A stretch of DNA of 50,127 nt from Pseudonocardia bannensis (GCF_012911875.1 NZ_JAAXKZ010000031.1:1-50127); one strand, 5' to 3'. Counted from the first letter of the stretch, positions 14,847 through 26,920 are shown. A program made the numbers and translations. Notes: generated from the letters alone by a model not told the origin.

Positions 14847-16112
14847 ATGGACTACCTCGTGACGGTTTGGGATGCCGGCGGCAGCGTGCCACCGGAGCTC
14901 GCCCTGGTCCGCAAGCTCGCTGAACGCGGGCATCGGGTCGTCGTGCTCGCCGGTCCTCCCCTGCGGAAAGGGGTGGAGGCCGCCGGAGCGTCGTTCCGGG
15001 CCTGGCGAGAGGTTCCGCATCGGCGTTCGCCACAGGATCCCGACCCGTTTAGCGACGCCGACCTGTCCAGCCCACCACAGATCATCGGAAGGCTGGTCGA
15101 TCGGATCATCGCCGGCCCCTCGGCTGTGTATGCCCGGGAGGTCGGGGCAGCACTCGACGAGTGCGGCTCCGACGTCCTGGTCTCCAGCATGCTGATGCTC
15201 GGCGGGATGGCCGCCGCCGAGGCCCGGGGCGTCCCGTGCGCAGTGACCATGCCCAACTGCCTCGCCTTGCCCGCCCGCGACATACCCCCGTTCGGCACGC
15301 CGTGGCTCCCGGCCAGAACGCCGCTCGGTCGCCTCCGTGACGCGGCGGTGAACTCGATGGCCACGAAGCTGTGGGATCGCGGGCTCGCTCCACTCAATGC
15401 CACGCGGGCCGACCTCGAGCTCCCCTCCCTGCGGCATATCCACGATCAGTACACGCGGGTGGCCCGGATCCTGGTGTTGACCTCACCGGCGTTCGACTTT
15501 CCGACCGAGCTGCCGGCCAATGTGCGCTACGTGGGCCCGCAGCTCGACGACCCGGTGTGGGTCGAGCCCGTCGAGCTGCCGCCCGGTGATGAGCCGCTCG
15601 TGCTGGTCGGGATGTCGTCGACGTTCATGAACCAGGGTGATCTGCTGCGTCGTGTCGTCGCGGCGCTCGACACATTGCCGGTTCGCGGGCTGGTCACCAC
15701 TGGCCCCGAGATCGACCCCGCCGAGGTACCGGGGACCGACCGCGTCCACGTCGTCGCCGCCGCCCCGCACCGCGAAATCCTGCCTCAGTGCGCCGCCGTG
15801 GTCAGCCACGGCGGGCACGGCACCGTCATCAAGGCCGCCGCCGCCGGGGTACCCCAGCTGGTCATTCCGCTCGGCCGCGATCAGCTGAACAATGGCGCTC
15901 GCGTCGTCGCCGCCGGGATCGGTCTTCGGCTCAAGCCCTCCGCCAAGCCCACCACGATCGCGGCTGGCGTCCGCCGCCTGCTCGACGAGCCGTCGTTCAC
16001 CCAGCGGGCCCGTCATCTGGCCGGGCCCATCAGGGGCGACGCGCAAAGCACGGCCGCCGTCACCGAACTCGAGAACCTCGCCCGGCCGGTCGATGACCAC
16101 GCGAGGACTTGA
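14847..16112 (+). CDS. GT1-family glycosyltransferase (macrolide glycosyltransferase-like)
   Basis: A 421-residue UGT/MGT-type glycosyltransferase, which would transfer a sugar from a nucleotide donor to a small lipophilic acceptor. ATG 14847 follows GAGAAGG. The N-terminal acceptor domain starts YLVTVWDAGGSVPPELALVR (usual family motif is GHxxP). The C-terminal donor domain carries the signature SHGGHGTVIKAAAAGVPQLV (about residues 320-340) and PLGRDQLNNGARVVAAGIG. Members inactivate macrolides and one branch glycosylates rifamycins; with rox nearby an antibiotic-modifying role is plausible but not shown. It sits behind a TetR gene and is followed by a hairpin terminator. Confidence 0.85.
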   Translation: MDYLVTVWDAGGSVPPELALVRKLAERGHRVVVLAGPPLRKGVEAAGASFRAWREVPHRRSPQDPDPFSDADLSSPPQIIGRLVDRIIAGPSAVYAREVGAALDECGSDVLVSSMLMLGGMAAAEARGVPCAVTMPNCLALPARDIPPFGTPWLPARTPLGRLRDAAVNSMATKLWDRGLAPLNATRADLELPSLRHIHDQYTRVARILVLTSPAFDFPTELPANVRYVGPQLDDPVWVEPVELPPGDEPLVLVGMSSTFMNQGDLLRRVVAALDTLPVRGLVTTGPEIDPAEVPGTDRVHVVAAAPHREILPQCAAVVSHGGHGTVIKAAAAGVPQLVIPLGRDQLNNGARVVAAGIGLRLKPSAKPTTIAAGVRRLLDEPSFTQRARHLAGPIRGDAQSTAAVTELENLARPVDDHART

Positions 16113-16123
16113 GCCCGTCATCT

Positions 16124-16160
16124 CGGTCGTCCCGCCGCGAGGGGTATGGCGGGACGACCG
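16124..16160 (+). terminator. 13-bp hairpin terminator after the glycosyltransferase
   Basis: Arms 16124-16136 (CGGTCGTCCCGCC) and 16148-16160 pair perfectly around an 11-nt loop, 11 nt after the stop codon. Confidence 0.75.
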
Positions 16161-18320
<2,160 letters not shown>

Positions 18321-18612
18321 GATTCACAGTCGCGAGAATCACTCGGCCGGAGTAGTCGGCAGGGCACCCTCCTGACAGAGACCCGTAAGAAGGCTGCATT
18401 GTTGTACGCGATAGGCGGCCTGAAGTGGCGTCCACCAGAGTGGTGTGCCGACGGTCGGGTTGGGCTGGCGAATGCCCTGCGGCGGGTTCACCCGCGCTTG
18501 GCCGGCCGGTTGATCGGTGATGGCCGTACGGGAGGCAAGGCGCGGCCCGGACCTGGTCTAACCCCGGGGCGGCTCGGCCCGGGCACTCGCTCGGCCACGT
18601 AGCCTCGGGTTC

Positions 18613-20076
18613 ATGACCGTCGCCGCCCGGGTGCTGTTCGAGTTCGACGACTCCTTCGCCCGTGAGCTGCCCGGCCTGTGCGTGCCGTGGACGGCGGCGC
18701 CGGTGCCGGCCCCCGAGCTGCTGGTGCTCAACGAGGAACTGGCCATGGAGCTGGGCAGCGGCCCGGACGCGTTGCGGGAGCCGGCGGGGGTCGCGCTGCT
18801 GGTCGGGAGCGGGGTGCCGGACGGGGTGTCCCCGGTCGCCCAGGCCTACGCCGGGCACCAGTTCGGCTCGTACGTGCCTCGGCTCGGTGACGGCCGGGCG
18901 CTGCTGATCGGCGAGCTCGTCGACAGCCGGGGGCAGCGCCGCGACCTGCACCTGAAGGGCTCGGGTCGCACCCCGTTCGCGCGGGGCGGTGACGGGAAGG
19001 CGGCGGTCGGGCCGATGCTGCGCGAGTACCTGATGGGGGAGGCGATGCACGCGCTCGGCATCCCGACGACCCGCGGGCTCGCGGTGGTGGCCACCGGTGA
19101 GGAGGTCGTCCGGGAGAGGAGGCTGCCGGGTGCGGTGCTCGCCCGGGTTGCCGCGAGTCACCTGCGCGTCGGCACGTTCCAGTACGCCGCCGCGTCCGGG
19201 GGCCCGGCGCTCGTGCAGAAGCTGGCCGACTACGCGATCGCGCGCCATCACCCCGAGGCGGCAGGGGCGCAGAACCCGTACCTGGAGTTGTACCGCCGCG
19301 TGGTGGATGTGCAGGCCGCGCTCGTGGCGCGCTGGATGCTCGTGGGGTTCGTCCACGGCGTGATGAACACCGACAACATGACGATCTCCGGGGAGACCAT
19401 CGACTACGGGCCCTGCGCGTTCATGGACGCCTTCAGCCCGGCGACGGTGTTCAGCTCGATCGACCACGGTGGCCGCTACGCGTTTGGGAACCAGCCGCGT
19501 ATCGCGCAGTGGAACCTGGCGCGTCTGGGGGAGACGTTGCTGCCGCTGATCGACGAGAGCACCGACGCAGCGGTCGAGGCCGCCACCGACGCGGTGAACT
19601 CGTTCGCCGAGCGTTACGACCGGTACGCGGCCGACGGGATGGCCGCGAAACTCGGCCTCGACGCGGCCGATGGGCAGCTGACCCAGGACCTGCTGGCGCT
19701 GCTGAACGCACAGCAGGTCGACTTCACACGGTTCTTCCGGGCGTTGTCGTCGCACCTGCGGGCACGCCCGGAACCCGTGCGAGCCCTGTTCGCCGAACCG
19801 GAGGCGTTCGACGCGTGGGCGGGGCGGTGGCAGGCGCTGCTGCCCCCGGACCGGGCCGCCGCGGCGGCGTCCATGGACCGGGTCAACCCGGCCTACATCC
19901 CGCGCAACCATCGCGTGGAGGAGGCGCTGGCCGCCGCGACCGACGGCGACATGGGGCCCTTCGTCCGGCTGGTCGAGGTGCTCGCCCGCCCGTTCGTCGA
20001 GCGTCCCGGCCTGGAGGGCTACCGCGAGCCGGCACCGATGGGCTCCGTTCCCCATGTGACCTACTGCGGCACCTGA
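18613..20076 (+). CDS. selO: SelO pseudokinase-fold protein AMPylase
   Basis: A 487-residue SelO/YdiU protein that transfers AMP to Ser/Thr/Tyr of target proteins and takes part in redox stress in characterised members. Family motifs are complete: [39 protein letters not shown] (about residue 113, nucleotide loop), [28 protein letters not shown] (about residue 248), DYGPCAFMD (about residue 264), [16 protein letters not shown], and the C-terminus HVTYCGT. Length is normal. ATG 18613 is the first start. It stands alone, right of the attachment-like site, followed by an ABC ATPase remnant. Confidence 0.95.
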   Translation: MTVAARVLFEFDDSFARELPGLCVPWTAAPVPAPELLVLNEELAMELGSGPDALREPAGVALLVGSGVPDGVSPVAQAYAGHQFGSYVPRLGDGRALLIGELVDSRGQRRDLHLKGSGRTPFARGGDGKAAVGPMLREYLMGEAMHALGIPTTRGLAVVATGEEVVRERRLPGAVLARVAASHLRVGTFQYAAASGGPALVQKLADYAIARHHPEAAGAQNPYLELYRRVVDVQAALVARWMLVGFVHGVMNTDNMTISGETIDYGPCAFMDAFSPATVFSSIDHGGRYAFGNQPRIAQWNLARLGETLLPLIDESTDAAVEAATDAVNSFAERYDRYAADGMAAKLGLDAADGQLTQDLLALLNAQQVDFTRFFRALSSHLRARPEPVRALFAEPEAFDAWAGRWQALLPPDRAAAAASMDRVNPAYIPRNHRVEEALAAATDGDMGPFVRLVEVLARPFVERPGLEGYREPAPMGSVPHVTYCGT

Positions 20077-20226
20077 GGTGAGACCGGCCCCGGCCGGGCC
20101 AGGCCGCGACCGGTCCTGGCCGACAAGGTGCGCTTCAAGGGCCAGAAGGTCGCGTGCGTCGACGGAATGGCACCAGAGCACCTTTCGTGGCAGGGGAGAA
20201 GCCTCGGCTGCCCTTCGTCAATCGCG

Positions 20227-20637
20227 AGCAAGGAGCGCCTGCGCTCGTTCCTGTCCACCGTGAACGCCCGCGGCGACGTGACGCTGCTGCTCACCACGCA
20301 CGACCTTCCCGACGTCGAGCGGCTCTGTCCCCGGGTGATCGTGATCGATCACGGCAGAGTCCTGGTGGACGACGACCTGGCCACGCTGCGCCGGCAGTTC
20401 GCCGGCAACCGGGCCCTGGTCGTCGAGCTGACCGAACCGGCACCACCCCTCTCCGGCCTGCCCGGCGTGGTGGATGTGACCGTCGAGGCGGACGGGCTGC
20501 GCCAGCGACTGGAGTTCACGACGGGCACGACGGCGGCCGAACTGATCGCGGCCGTGGCCCGGCGCGTGGCACTGCGGGACGTGTCGGTGGACGAGCCGTC
20601 GATCGAGGACCTGGTCCGCACGCTCTACGCGCGCTGA
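20227..20637 (+). pseudogene. 3' remnant of an ABC transporter ATPase gene
   Basis: The sequence from SKERLRSFLSTVNARGDVTL onward is the C-terminal part of an ABC-2-type exporter ATPase: H-loop LLLTTHDLPDVERLC, VIVIDHGRVLVDDDLATLRR, and the regulatory tail ending PSIEDLVRTLYAR. Walker A, the Q-loop, signature motif and Walker B are all missing; the ORF upstream (20128-20226) is unrelated. It cannot be functional. The permease genes that normally accompany such an ATPase are also absent. Confidence 0.8.
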
Positions 20638-20797
20638 TCCGCTTCCGGCACCGCCATCCGAGCCCGGTTCTCGCGGGACGGCTCCTCCACCCGCTGGCCG
20701 GCGTCGCGCCCCGCCGCCGTGCCTATCGTTGGTGAAGGTTGTGCGTTGAGGGTCCGGCCGACGGCCGCGGGCCCCGCGAGCACGAGAGGCGGGGCAG

Positions 20798-23700
20798 TTG
20801 ATCGAGGTGCGGGTCCTTGGCCCGGTCGACGTGGTGCTGGACGGGCAGGTCCGCAGCGTCGGTCGCGCCGGTGAGCGGGCCCTGCTGGCCCTGCTGGCGC
20901 TGCGGGCCGGGCAGGTGGTGTCGGCGGGGTGGCTGATCGACGACCTGTGGGGCGCCGAGCTTCCGGACGACCCGGGCAACGCACTGCAGACGCGGGTGTC
21001 GAAGCTGCGGCGGGCGCTCGCGGCGGCGGGCGCCGCCGATGTCGTGACGACCCGCGCCCCGGGCTACCTGCTCGCGGTCGGGCCGGACCGGGTGGACGCG
21101 CTGCGGGTCGCGGAGCTGGTGGAGCGGGCCCGACAGGAGCCCGGCCCGCGCCGGGCCGAGCAGCTCTACACGGAGGCGCTCGGACTGTGGCGCGGTGAGC
21201 CGCTGGACGAGTTCTCCGGCAGCGGTTGGGCCGAGCTCGAGCAGGCCCGGCTGGCCGAGCTGCGGCTGACTGCGATCGAGGAGCGTGCGCAGCTGCGGCT
21301 GGCCGCCGGTCGCGGCGCCGAGGTGCTCGCCGAGCTGGAGCTGCTGGCGGCCGCGCACCCGCTGCGCGAGCGGTTGCGCGGCCGGCAGATGACCGCGCTG
21401 TACCAGGCGGGGCGGCAGGCCGAGGCGCTGGAGGTGTACGCCGATCTCCGCCGATCGCTGGCCGATCAGCTCGGGCTGGACCCGTCGCCGGAGCTGGAGG
21501 CGGTGCGCGACGCCGTCCTTCGCCAGAATCCCGACCTCGCCGCGCCGCCCGCCCCGGCGCCCCGCCCCACGGCGTCGCTGCCCGCGCGGCTGACCACGGT
21601 GCTCGGGCGCGACGAGGAGCTGGAGCGGGCGACGACGCTGTGCCAGGCGCGGCGGCTGGTCACCCTGACCGGGCCGGGCGGCGCAGGGAAGACGACGCTC
21701 GCCACCGAGGCGGCCCGCGCGGTGGCCGACCGGTTCCGCGACGGGGTCGCGCTGGTGGAGCTGGCCGGTGTGGAGGACCCGGCCCGGGTCCCGGCCGCGG
21801 TGCTCGACGCGCTCGGGCTGGCCGGCGACGCCGCGGTCGACCCGGTCGAACGGCTCACCGCCGCCCTGCACGGCAGCCACCTGCTCCTGGTCGTGGACAA
21901 CTGCGAGCACGTCGTCGACGCGTGCGCCGCGTTGGTCGAGCGGCTGCTCGCAGGGTGCCCGTCGCTGCACGTGCTGGCCAGCAGCCGCGAACCCCTGGCG
22001 GTGCCCGGGGAGGTGCAGCTCCCGGTGCGACCGCTGCCCGTCCCGCCGGCCGGGGCGAGCGCGGACGAGCTGGCCGCCAACGACGCGGTCCGGCTGTTCG
22101 CCGAGCGGGCGTGGTCGGTGAACCCGGCGTTCGTGCTCGACGGGTCCACCGTCGGCACGGTCGCGGAGATCTGCCGCCGGCTCGACGGGCTGCCGCTGGC
22201 GCTGGAGCTCGCCGCGGCCCGGGTCGCGGTCCTGCCGGTCGAGCAGATCGCCGAGCGCCTGTCGGACCGGTTCGCGCTGCTCACCGCCGGGCCGCGCACG
22301 GCGGCCGCGCGGCACCGCACGCTGCAGGCGACCCTCGACTGGAGCCACGCCCTGCTCGACGCCGACGAGCAGGTCCTGTTCCGGCGCCTGGCGGTGTTCC
22401 GCGGGGGCTGGACCCTGGAGCAGGCGGAGGCCGCGTGCGCCGGGGCGCCGCTGCGCAACGGCACGGTGCTGGACGTGCTCGGCCGGCTGGTGGCCCGGTC
22501 GCTGGTGGTCGGCGCACACGGCAGCGACGGCCGGTTCCGCATGCTGGAAACCGTGCGCGCCTACGCCGGGCGGCTCCTCGACGCCGCCGGCGAGCGGGCC
22601 GCGGTCGGCCGTCGGCACGCCGAGGCGGTGCTGGCCCTCGCCGAGGCCGCCGCCCCGCAGCTGCGCAGCCGCGGCCAGAACACCGCGCTGGCGCGGCTGC
22701 GCGCGGAGCGCGACAACATCGATGCGGCGCTGGCGTGGGCGCTCGAGCATGCCACCGACGCACCGGACGTGGGCCTGCGGCTGGTGGGGGCCCTGGGCTG
22801 GTGGTGGTACTTCGGCCGCCACGACGAGGGCCGCCGCTTCGTCGACGCCGTCTTGGGCGTGACGGCCGGCGGGTCACCCGCGGCCCGCGCCGTTGCCCAC
22901 CAGGCGGCCTCGCTGGTGTGGCGGCCCGGGGCGTGCGTGGTGCACCCCAGCGCCCGTTGCGCGCAGGAGGCGGCCGCGAGCCTGGCCGCCGCCGAGGAGG
23001 CGGGCGCCGCGGAGCCGGCGGCCTACGCGCGCGTCCTGCTGGCCGTCGAAGGCGTCGGCGGGACCGACCCGGAGGGGGCCGAGCAGCTGCTCGCCACCGC
23101 GGAGGAGGCGCTGCGCGGCACCGACGACGCGTGGGGGCTGGCGCTGGCCACGTTCGTCCGGGCCGAGATCGGGTTCCGGGCGCGGACCATCCCGTTCGGC
23201 GACGCCGAGCGGCTGGCCGAGCAGGCGGCGGCCGGCTTCGCGCAGCTCGGCGACGGGTGGGGCCAGTCCGCGGTGCTGGGCCACCTCGGTACGGCACTGC
23301 GGTGGGCCGGGCGGACTGCCGACGCCGTGCCGGTCATCGAGCGCTCCGCCGCGATCGCCGCCGAGCTCGGGTTGCTGCTGACCCTGCAGTGGATGCAGGC
23401 CGACCTGGCCTACTGCGCGCTGCTGTCCGGCGACCCGGCCCGCGCCCTGCGCCTGTGCGCGCAGGCCGAGGACACCGCGCGGCGGCTCGGCACCGGCCCC
23501 GGCGCGGCGTTCGCCGCCCTCGCGCGCGCCGTCGTGGCCCGCCGCCGCGGCGAGCTGGCCGCCGCCCGGGACACGCTCGCCGTCGCCGCCGACCAGCTCG
23601 TCGCCGCGGGGATCACCGGCCTGGCGGCCACGCTGATCACCCAGCTCGGCCACGTGCTCGAGATCTCCGGCGATCTCGCCGCCGCGGAGACCGCCCACCG

Positions 23701-23980
23701 GCGCGCGCTGGAACTCGGCGGCCCGATCGCCCGGGCCGCCGCGCTGGAGGGACTGGCCTGCGTCGCGGCCGCCGGTGGCGACGGGCTCGAGGCGGCCCGG
23801 ATGCTCGCCGCGGCCGCCGCCGAGCGGGACCGCACCCAGCGGCCCGCCGACGCCGTCGAGCAGGCCGACGCCGACCGCGCCTGCGCCGGCGCGACGGCGC
23901 TGCTCGGCGAGGAGGCCTTCGCGAGGGCCCTCGCGCAGGGACGCGCCATCGACGCTGATCCGGTGGCCTCCGGGAGGTGA
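20798..23980 (+). CDS. SARP/AfsR-like regulator (OmpR-type DNA-binding, BTAD, NB-ARC, TPR)
   Basis: A 1060-residue STAND-class regulator, often linked to secondary metabolism. The start is TTG 20798 (IEVRVLGPVDVVLDG) after GAGGCGGGG. Domains in order: winged-helix DNA-binding residues 1-95 (ALLALLALRAGQVVSAGWLI, LQTRVSKLRRAL); bacterial transcriptional activation domain about 100-245 (QLYTEALGLWRGEPLDEFSG, RGRQMTALYQAGRQAEALEV); P-loop GPGGAGKTT at about 292 and LLLVVDNCEHVVD at about 362; LDGLPLALELAAARVAVLP; then Ala-rich TPR-like helices to the end. No biosynthetic gene cluster adjoins it, so its target is unknown. Confidence 0.93.
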   Translation: MIEVRVLGPVDVVLDGQVRSVGRAGERALLALLALRAGQVVSAGWLIDDLWGAELPDDPGNALQTRVSKLRRALAAAGAADVVTTRAPGYLLAVGPDRVDALRVAELVERARQEPGPRRAEQLYTEALGLWRGEPLDEFSGSGWAELEQARLAELRLTAIEERAQLRLAAGRGAEVLAELELLAAAHPLRERLRGRQMTALYQAGRQAEALEVYADLRRSLADQLGLDPSPELEAVRDAVLRQNPDLAAPPAPAPRPTASLPARLTTVLGRDEELERATTLCQARRLVTLTGPGGAGKTTLATEAARAVADRFRDGVALVELAGVEDPARVPAAVLDALGLAGDAAVDPVERLTAALHGSHLLLVVDNCEHVVDACAALVERLLAGCPSLHVLASSREPLAVPGEVQLPVRPLPVPPAGASADELAANDAVRLFAERAWSVNPAFVLDGSTVGTVAEICRRLDGLPLALELAAARVAVLPVEQIAERLSDRFALLTAGPRTAAARHRTLQATLDWSHALLDADEQVLFRRLAVFRGGWTLEQAEAACAGAPLRNGTVLDVLGRLVARSLVVGAHGSDGRFRMLETVRAYAGRLLDAAGERAAVGRRHAEAVLALAEAAAPQLRSRGQNTALARLRAERDNIDAALAWALEHATDAPDVGLRLVGALGWWWYFGRHDEGRRFVDAVLGVTAGGSPAARAVAHQAASLVWRPGACVVHPSARCAQEAAASLAAAEEAGAAEPAAYARVLLAVEGVGGTDPEGAEQLLATAEEALRGTDDAWGLALATFVRAEIGFRARTIPFGDAERLAEQAAAGFAQLGDGWGQSAVLGHLGTALRWAGRTADAVPVIERSAAIAAELGLLLTLQWMQADLAYCALLSGDPARALRLCAQAEDTARRLGTGPGAAFAALARAVVARRRGELAAARDTLAVAADQLVAAGITGLAATLITQLGHVLEISGDLAAAETAHRRALELGGPIARAAALEGLACVAAAGGDGLEAARMLAAAAAERDRTQRPADAVEQADADRACAGATALLGEEAFARALAQGRAIDADPVASGR

Positions 23981-24133
23981 GCCTGCAGGTCGGTGCGCAG
24001 GCGGCGGGTTCGAGCGGTCGACGCACCCGCTCGGCTGCGCGTGCGGCGGCCTCCGGTCCCGCACACTTGGGCGGTGTCGGAATCTGTTCGCGGAATGGGA
24101 AGGTCGACCTGGAGATCCGCCCGCCGGACACCG

Positions 24134-24430
24134 GGCGTCTGCTGCACGTCCTGTTCGACCACATCCGGAGTGCCGATCGGGTGATGCTGTTCCTGAACAC
24201 CGTTCCTGAACACCGTGCTGTTCCTGAACACCGTGCCGCTGATGGACATCGCGTTCCTGCCGTTCGCTGCCTCGGTTCTGGCGCAGGCGTTCCGCGACGG
24301 GCAAGGGCAGCGCACCGCGGTTGCCTCCAGGGCAGTGCATTCGAACTGGCGGCGATCCTGTTCAACGCCATCTGGTGGTCCGCGAGTCGTGATCGTCGGC
24401 TGCTCGCCGACAGCATCGACCGGGCCTCAC
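24134..24430 (+). pseudogene. Degraded TMEM175-like (DUF1211) channel gene fragment
   Basis: Pieces in two frames read LLHVLFDHIRSADRVMLFLN, then VPLMDIAFLPFAASVLAQAF, then back in the first frame GSAFELAAILFNAIWWSASR. Together they match the second half of TMEM175/DUF1211 potassium-channel proteins. The N-terminal RxxxFSD helix is absent. A triplication of a 13-bp unit at 24190-24233 causes one of the two frame changes. Not functional. Confidence 0.6.
24190..24233 (+). repeat. Three copies of TTCCTGAACACCG
   Basis: Copies at 24190-24202, 24203-24215 and 24221-24233. The two extra copies add 31 nt, not a multiple of three, within the TMEM175-like fragment. Confidence 0.85.
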
Positions 24431-24663
24431 TGATCAGTCGCCGCCGGACCCGGCGGGGCGAAGCGGGTGAGCAGGAGGACCACCCCACCCGCGACGATAC
24501 CGACCAGTATGCCGGCGACCAGGCCGGACAAGACCGCAGCGGCGCGGAGGACGGCCTCCCCGGTGGCCGGGTCGAAGGTGCCGACGCCTCCGCCTAGGGT
24601 CCACGGCGTGGACCTGGCCGCCGCTGCGGGTGATCCCGTCGGCGGTCAGCCGCTGCCGGTGCG
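24431..24663. other. No assignable gene
   Basis: On the minus strand one frame at about 24445-24600 encodes a hydrophobic stretch (VLSGLVAGILVGIVAGGVVL) with no start codon in frame, possibly a remnant of a small membrane protein. Confidence 0.35.
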
Positions 24664-25482
24664 TCAGGGAGACCCGTTCAGCAAGGGGCGCAGCGCCTCG
24701 GCGAAGGCAACCGGGGCGCCGAGGAAGCCCCGGTGGTCTCCGGGCATCTCGACAGGCGCGATGCCGAGAGCCGCGGCAAGGGCCTCGGTCGCGCGCCGCG
24801 GGACCTGCCCTGCGGAGTCCCGCCCGGCGGCCACCACGATCCGCGGCCCGAGAGCGCGCAGCGCCTCGACGTCCGGCTGGTACCGGCTGACCGCCACCAC
24901 CGTGTGCGCGAAGAACCCCGGCAGGTTGGCGGTCATGCGGGCGAGCGCATCCAGGGCGGCCGGGTCGTCCGTCGGCGGGGGCGGCGCGTCCCCGTCCATC
25001 CCGGTGTCGGCGAGGAAGCAGGCCATCGCGGCCTGGGTGCCCTCCCGGCGTTGGAGCTCGGCCAGCCGGGCGCCGTCGCGCTGGGCGGCGTCGGGCAGCA
25101 GGGCGGTGACCGGCGGTTCGTGCGCGACCAGGCGCTTGACCTGCTCGGCGTGGCGCGTGACGAGCTCCAGGCCGGTGATCGCCCCGGCGCTGTTGCCGAA
25201 GACGGTCGCGCGGTCCGCGCCGAGCGCCGCGAGCACGCGGTGGGCGTCGTCGGCGAGCGTCGCGGTCGAGGCCATCGATCCCGGGTCGGCGGCCGGGCTG
25301 CGAGAGGTGCCCCGCGGGTCGTACGTGACCACGGTGCGGTCCGCGGCGAGCAGCGGGGCGATCCCGTCGTAGGACGCGGCGTCGGCCGCCCCGCCCGGGA
25401 TCAGCAACAGGACCGGCCCGGTTCCCCGCACCTCGCAGTGCAGGCGGGCACCCGGGACCTCGACCACCCGAACCTCCGGCAC
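24664..25482 (-). CDS. Alpha/beta hydrolase
   Basis: A 272-residue serine hydrolase. I choose GTG 25482 (PEVRVVEVPGARLHCEVRG); the longer frame to 25611 is Arg-rich non-protein. The oxyanion region is LLLIPGGAADAASYDG, the nucleophile elbow GNSAGAITGL, the cap region lies between about 130 and 200, and the late catalytic His is likely in GDHRGFLGAP. It resembles the haloperoxidase/epoxide-hydrolase-like group used in many unrelated pathways. The substrate is unknown. It is transcribed in the same direction as the methyltransferase upstream, but 380 nt separate them, so an operon is unlikely. Confidence 0.85.
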   Translation of the reverse strand: MPEVRVVEVPGARLHCEVRGTGPVLLLIPGGAADAASYDGIAPLLAADRTVVTYDPRGTSRSPAADPGSMASTATLADDAHRVLAALGADRATVFGNSAGAITGLELVTRHAEQVKRLVAHEPPVTALLPDAAQRDGARLAELQRREGTQAAMACFLADTGMDGDAPPPPTDDPAALDALARMTANLPGFFAHTVVAVSRYQPDVEALRALGPRIVVAAGRDSAGQVPRRATEALAAALGIAPVEMPGDHRGFLGAPVAFAEALRPLLNGSP

Positions 25483-25811
25483 AGGTGCCGATGATGCCCT
25501 AGATCGGCCGCTCCTTGGCAGGGTCCACGGGATGGCTGAACCCGCCAACCGGCCGGCCCTGCACGTGCCCGCGGGGGTCGGCCGGCCCACAATCTCAGGA
25601 GACACCCCCACCGTGGCTGACCACTGACCGACACGCCGCCGACTACCGCCGAGCTGCTCGACTGAGGCTTCGGTGCCGGACCAGTCGCCGGGCGAGCGCG
25701 ACGTCGCGACGCGCCTGCCCGCGGAGGACCGCGACGGCGCGCTGGCCGTCGACGAAGGCCGTGCATCGCCGAACGCCTTGCCGGGGCGCCGGGTGTCCGG
25801 GGTGGGTGACT
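25483..25811. other. No recognisable gene
   Basis: Short open frames occur on both strands but none has a ribosome-binding site, start and family resemblance together. Confidence 0.5.
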
Positions 25812-25840
25812 TGGCAGGCCGGTGGATACCGGCCCTGCCA
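25812..25840 (-). terminator. Hairpin terminator after the methyltransferase
   Basis: TGGCAGGCCGGT (25812-25823) pairs with ACCGGCCCTGCCA (25828-25840) with one bulged base and a 4-nt loop, 24 nt beyond the stop. Confidence 0.65.
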
Positions 25841-25864
25841 CAGCGAAGTCCGCGTTTAGCCGGG

Positions 25865-26920
25865 CTACGGGCGGGCCTCCAGGATCAGGTTGAACGGTGT
25901 CTCCGCGGCCCGTCGGACGCGGGTGAAACCGGCATCGCGGAGGACCTCGGTCAGCCGCGCCTCACCGGCCTGCGCGCCCAGGGCAGCGCGCGGCGCCTCG
26001 GTCATCGAGTGCGGTGTGCAGATCACGACCGAGGCCCCGTAGTAGAGACGACCGACCGGCGTCAGGTTGTCCTCGAGCGTGTCGTTGGCGAAGGGCTCGA
26101 CGAGCAGCAGCGTCCCGTCCGCCTTGAGCGTCTCGCGGATGTGCCGCGCGGCGCCGAGCGGATCTGGCATGTCGTGCAGCGCGTCGAAGATCGCGACGAG
26201 GTCGTAGTCCGTGCCGGGGAAGCCGGCGGCCGCCGCGACCTCGAACGACACCCGGCCCGCCAGACCGGCGTCGGCCGCGCGCTTGCGGGCCTGCTCGATC
26301 GACGCGCCGTGGTAGTCGAACCCGGTGACCTGCGGGTTCGGGTACGACGCCCCCAGCGGCAGCGTCGAGGCACCGTGCCCGCACCCGACGTCGGCGACCT
26401 TCGCCCCGTTCTCCAGCTTCCGGGCCACCCCGTCGAGCGCAGGAATCCACGAGGCCACGAGATTGGCAACGTACCCCGGACGGAAGAACCGCTCGACGCC
26501 CTCGAACATCGCCGGGTCGTGCTCGTGCCACCCGAACCCGCCGTTGGTCTGGATGGTCTCGGTGAGGCGTTCGACGTTCTTACCGACCGCGACCGGGATC
26601 TGGAACGCTGCCGCCAGCTGCAGCCCGTCCGGCGCGGCCAGGGCGAACGCCTGCTCCTCGGTCAGCGAGAAGCGCGCCGTGGCGGCGTCATAGGTGACGT
26701 AGCCGCTGGCCGCCTGACCACTGAGCCACTCCAGCGCATACCGCTCGCCGATCCCGGCCTCCGCAGCGACCTCGGCCGCACTCGCCGGCATGATCGCCAG
26801 CAACGCGCGATACAGGCCCAGCCGATCCCCGATCACCGCGCTGATCGCGTGATACGCCCCGCCCACGTCCGCGACGAAGCTGCCCAGCAGCTCGTTCAGC
26901 TTGCCCTCGTCAACGCTCAT
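25865..26920 (-). CDS. Class I SAM-dependent methyltransferase
   Basis: A 351-residue methyltransferase starting at ATG 26920 with a GAAGGAGGG site. The N-terminal 95 residues form a winged-helix dimerisation domain (AAEVAAEAGIGERYALEWLS, ASGYVTYDAATARFSLTEE). The SAM-binding core begins with motif I VADVGCGHGASTLPL (about residue 173), followed by VTGFDYHGASIEQARKRA, DLVAIFDALHDMPDP and LLLVEPFANDTLEDN. The architecture resembles mycobacterial Rv2258c-type proteins and plant O-methyltransferases. The substrate is unknown and the gene is monocistronic with its own terminator. Confidence 0.9.
   Translation of the reverse strand: MSVDEGKLNELLGSFVADVGGAYHAISAVIGDRLGLYRALLAIMPASAAEVAAEAGIGERYALEWLSGQAASGYVTYDAATARFSLTEEQAFALAAPDGLQLAAAFQIPVAVGKNVERLTETIQTNGGFGWHEHDPAMFEGVERFFRPGYVANLVASWIPALDGVARKLENGAKVADVGCGHGASTLPLGASYPNPQVTGFDYHGASIEQARKRAADAGLAGRVSFEVAAAAGFPGTDYDLVAIFDALHDMPDPLGAARHIRETLKADGTLLLVEPFANDTLEDNLTPVGRLYYGASVVICTPHSMTEAPRAALGAQAGEARLTEVLRDAGFTRVRRAAETPFNLILEARP

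Noticed and set aside
24190..24233. CRISPR-like repeat array
   Set aside because: The units are directly adjacent or 5 nt apart, with no spacers of uniform length; better explained as tandem duplication.
20723..24340. Long minus-strand frames opposite the SARP regulator
   Set aside because: Third-position GC mirror of the sense gene; no recognisable domain.
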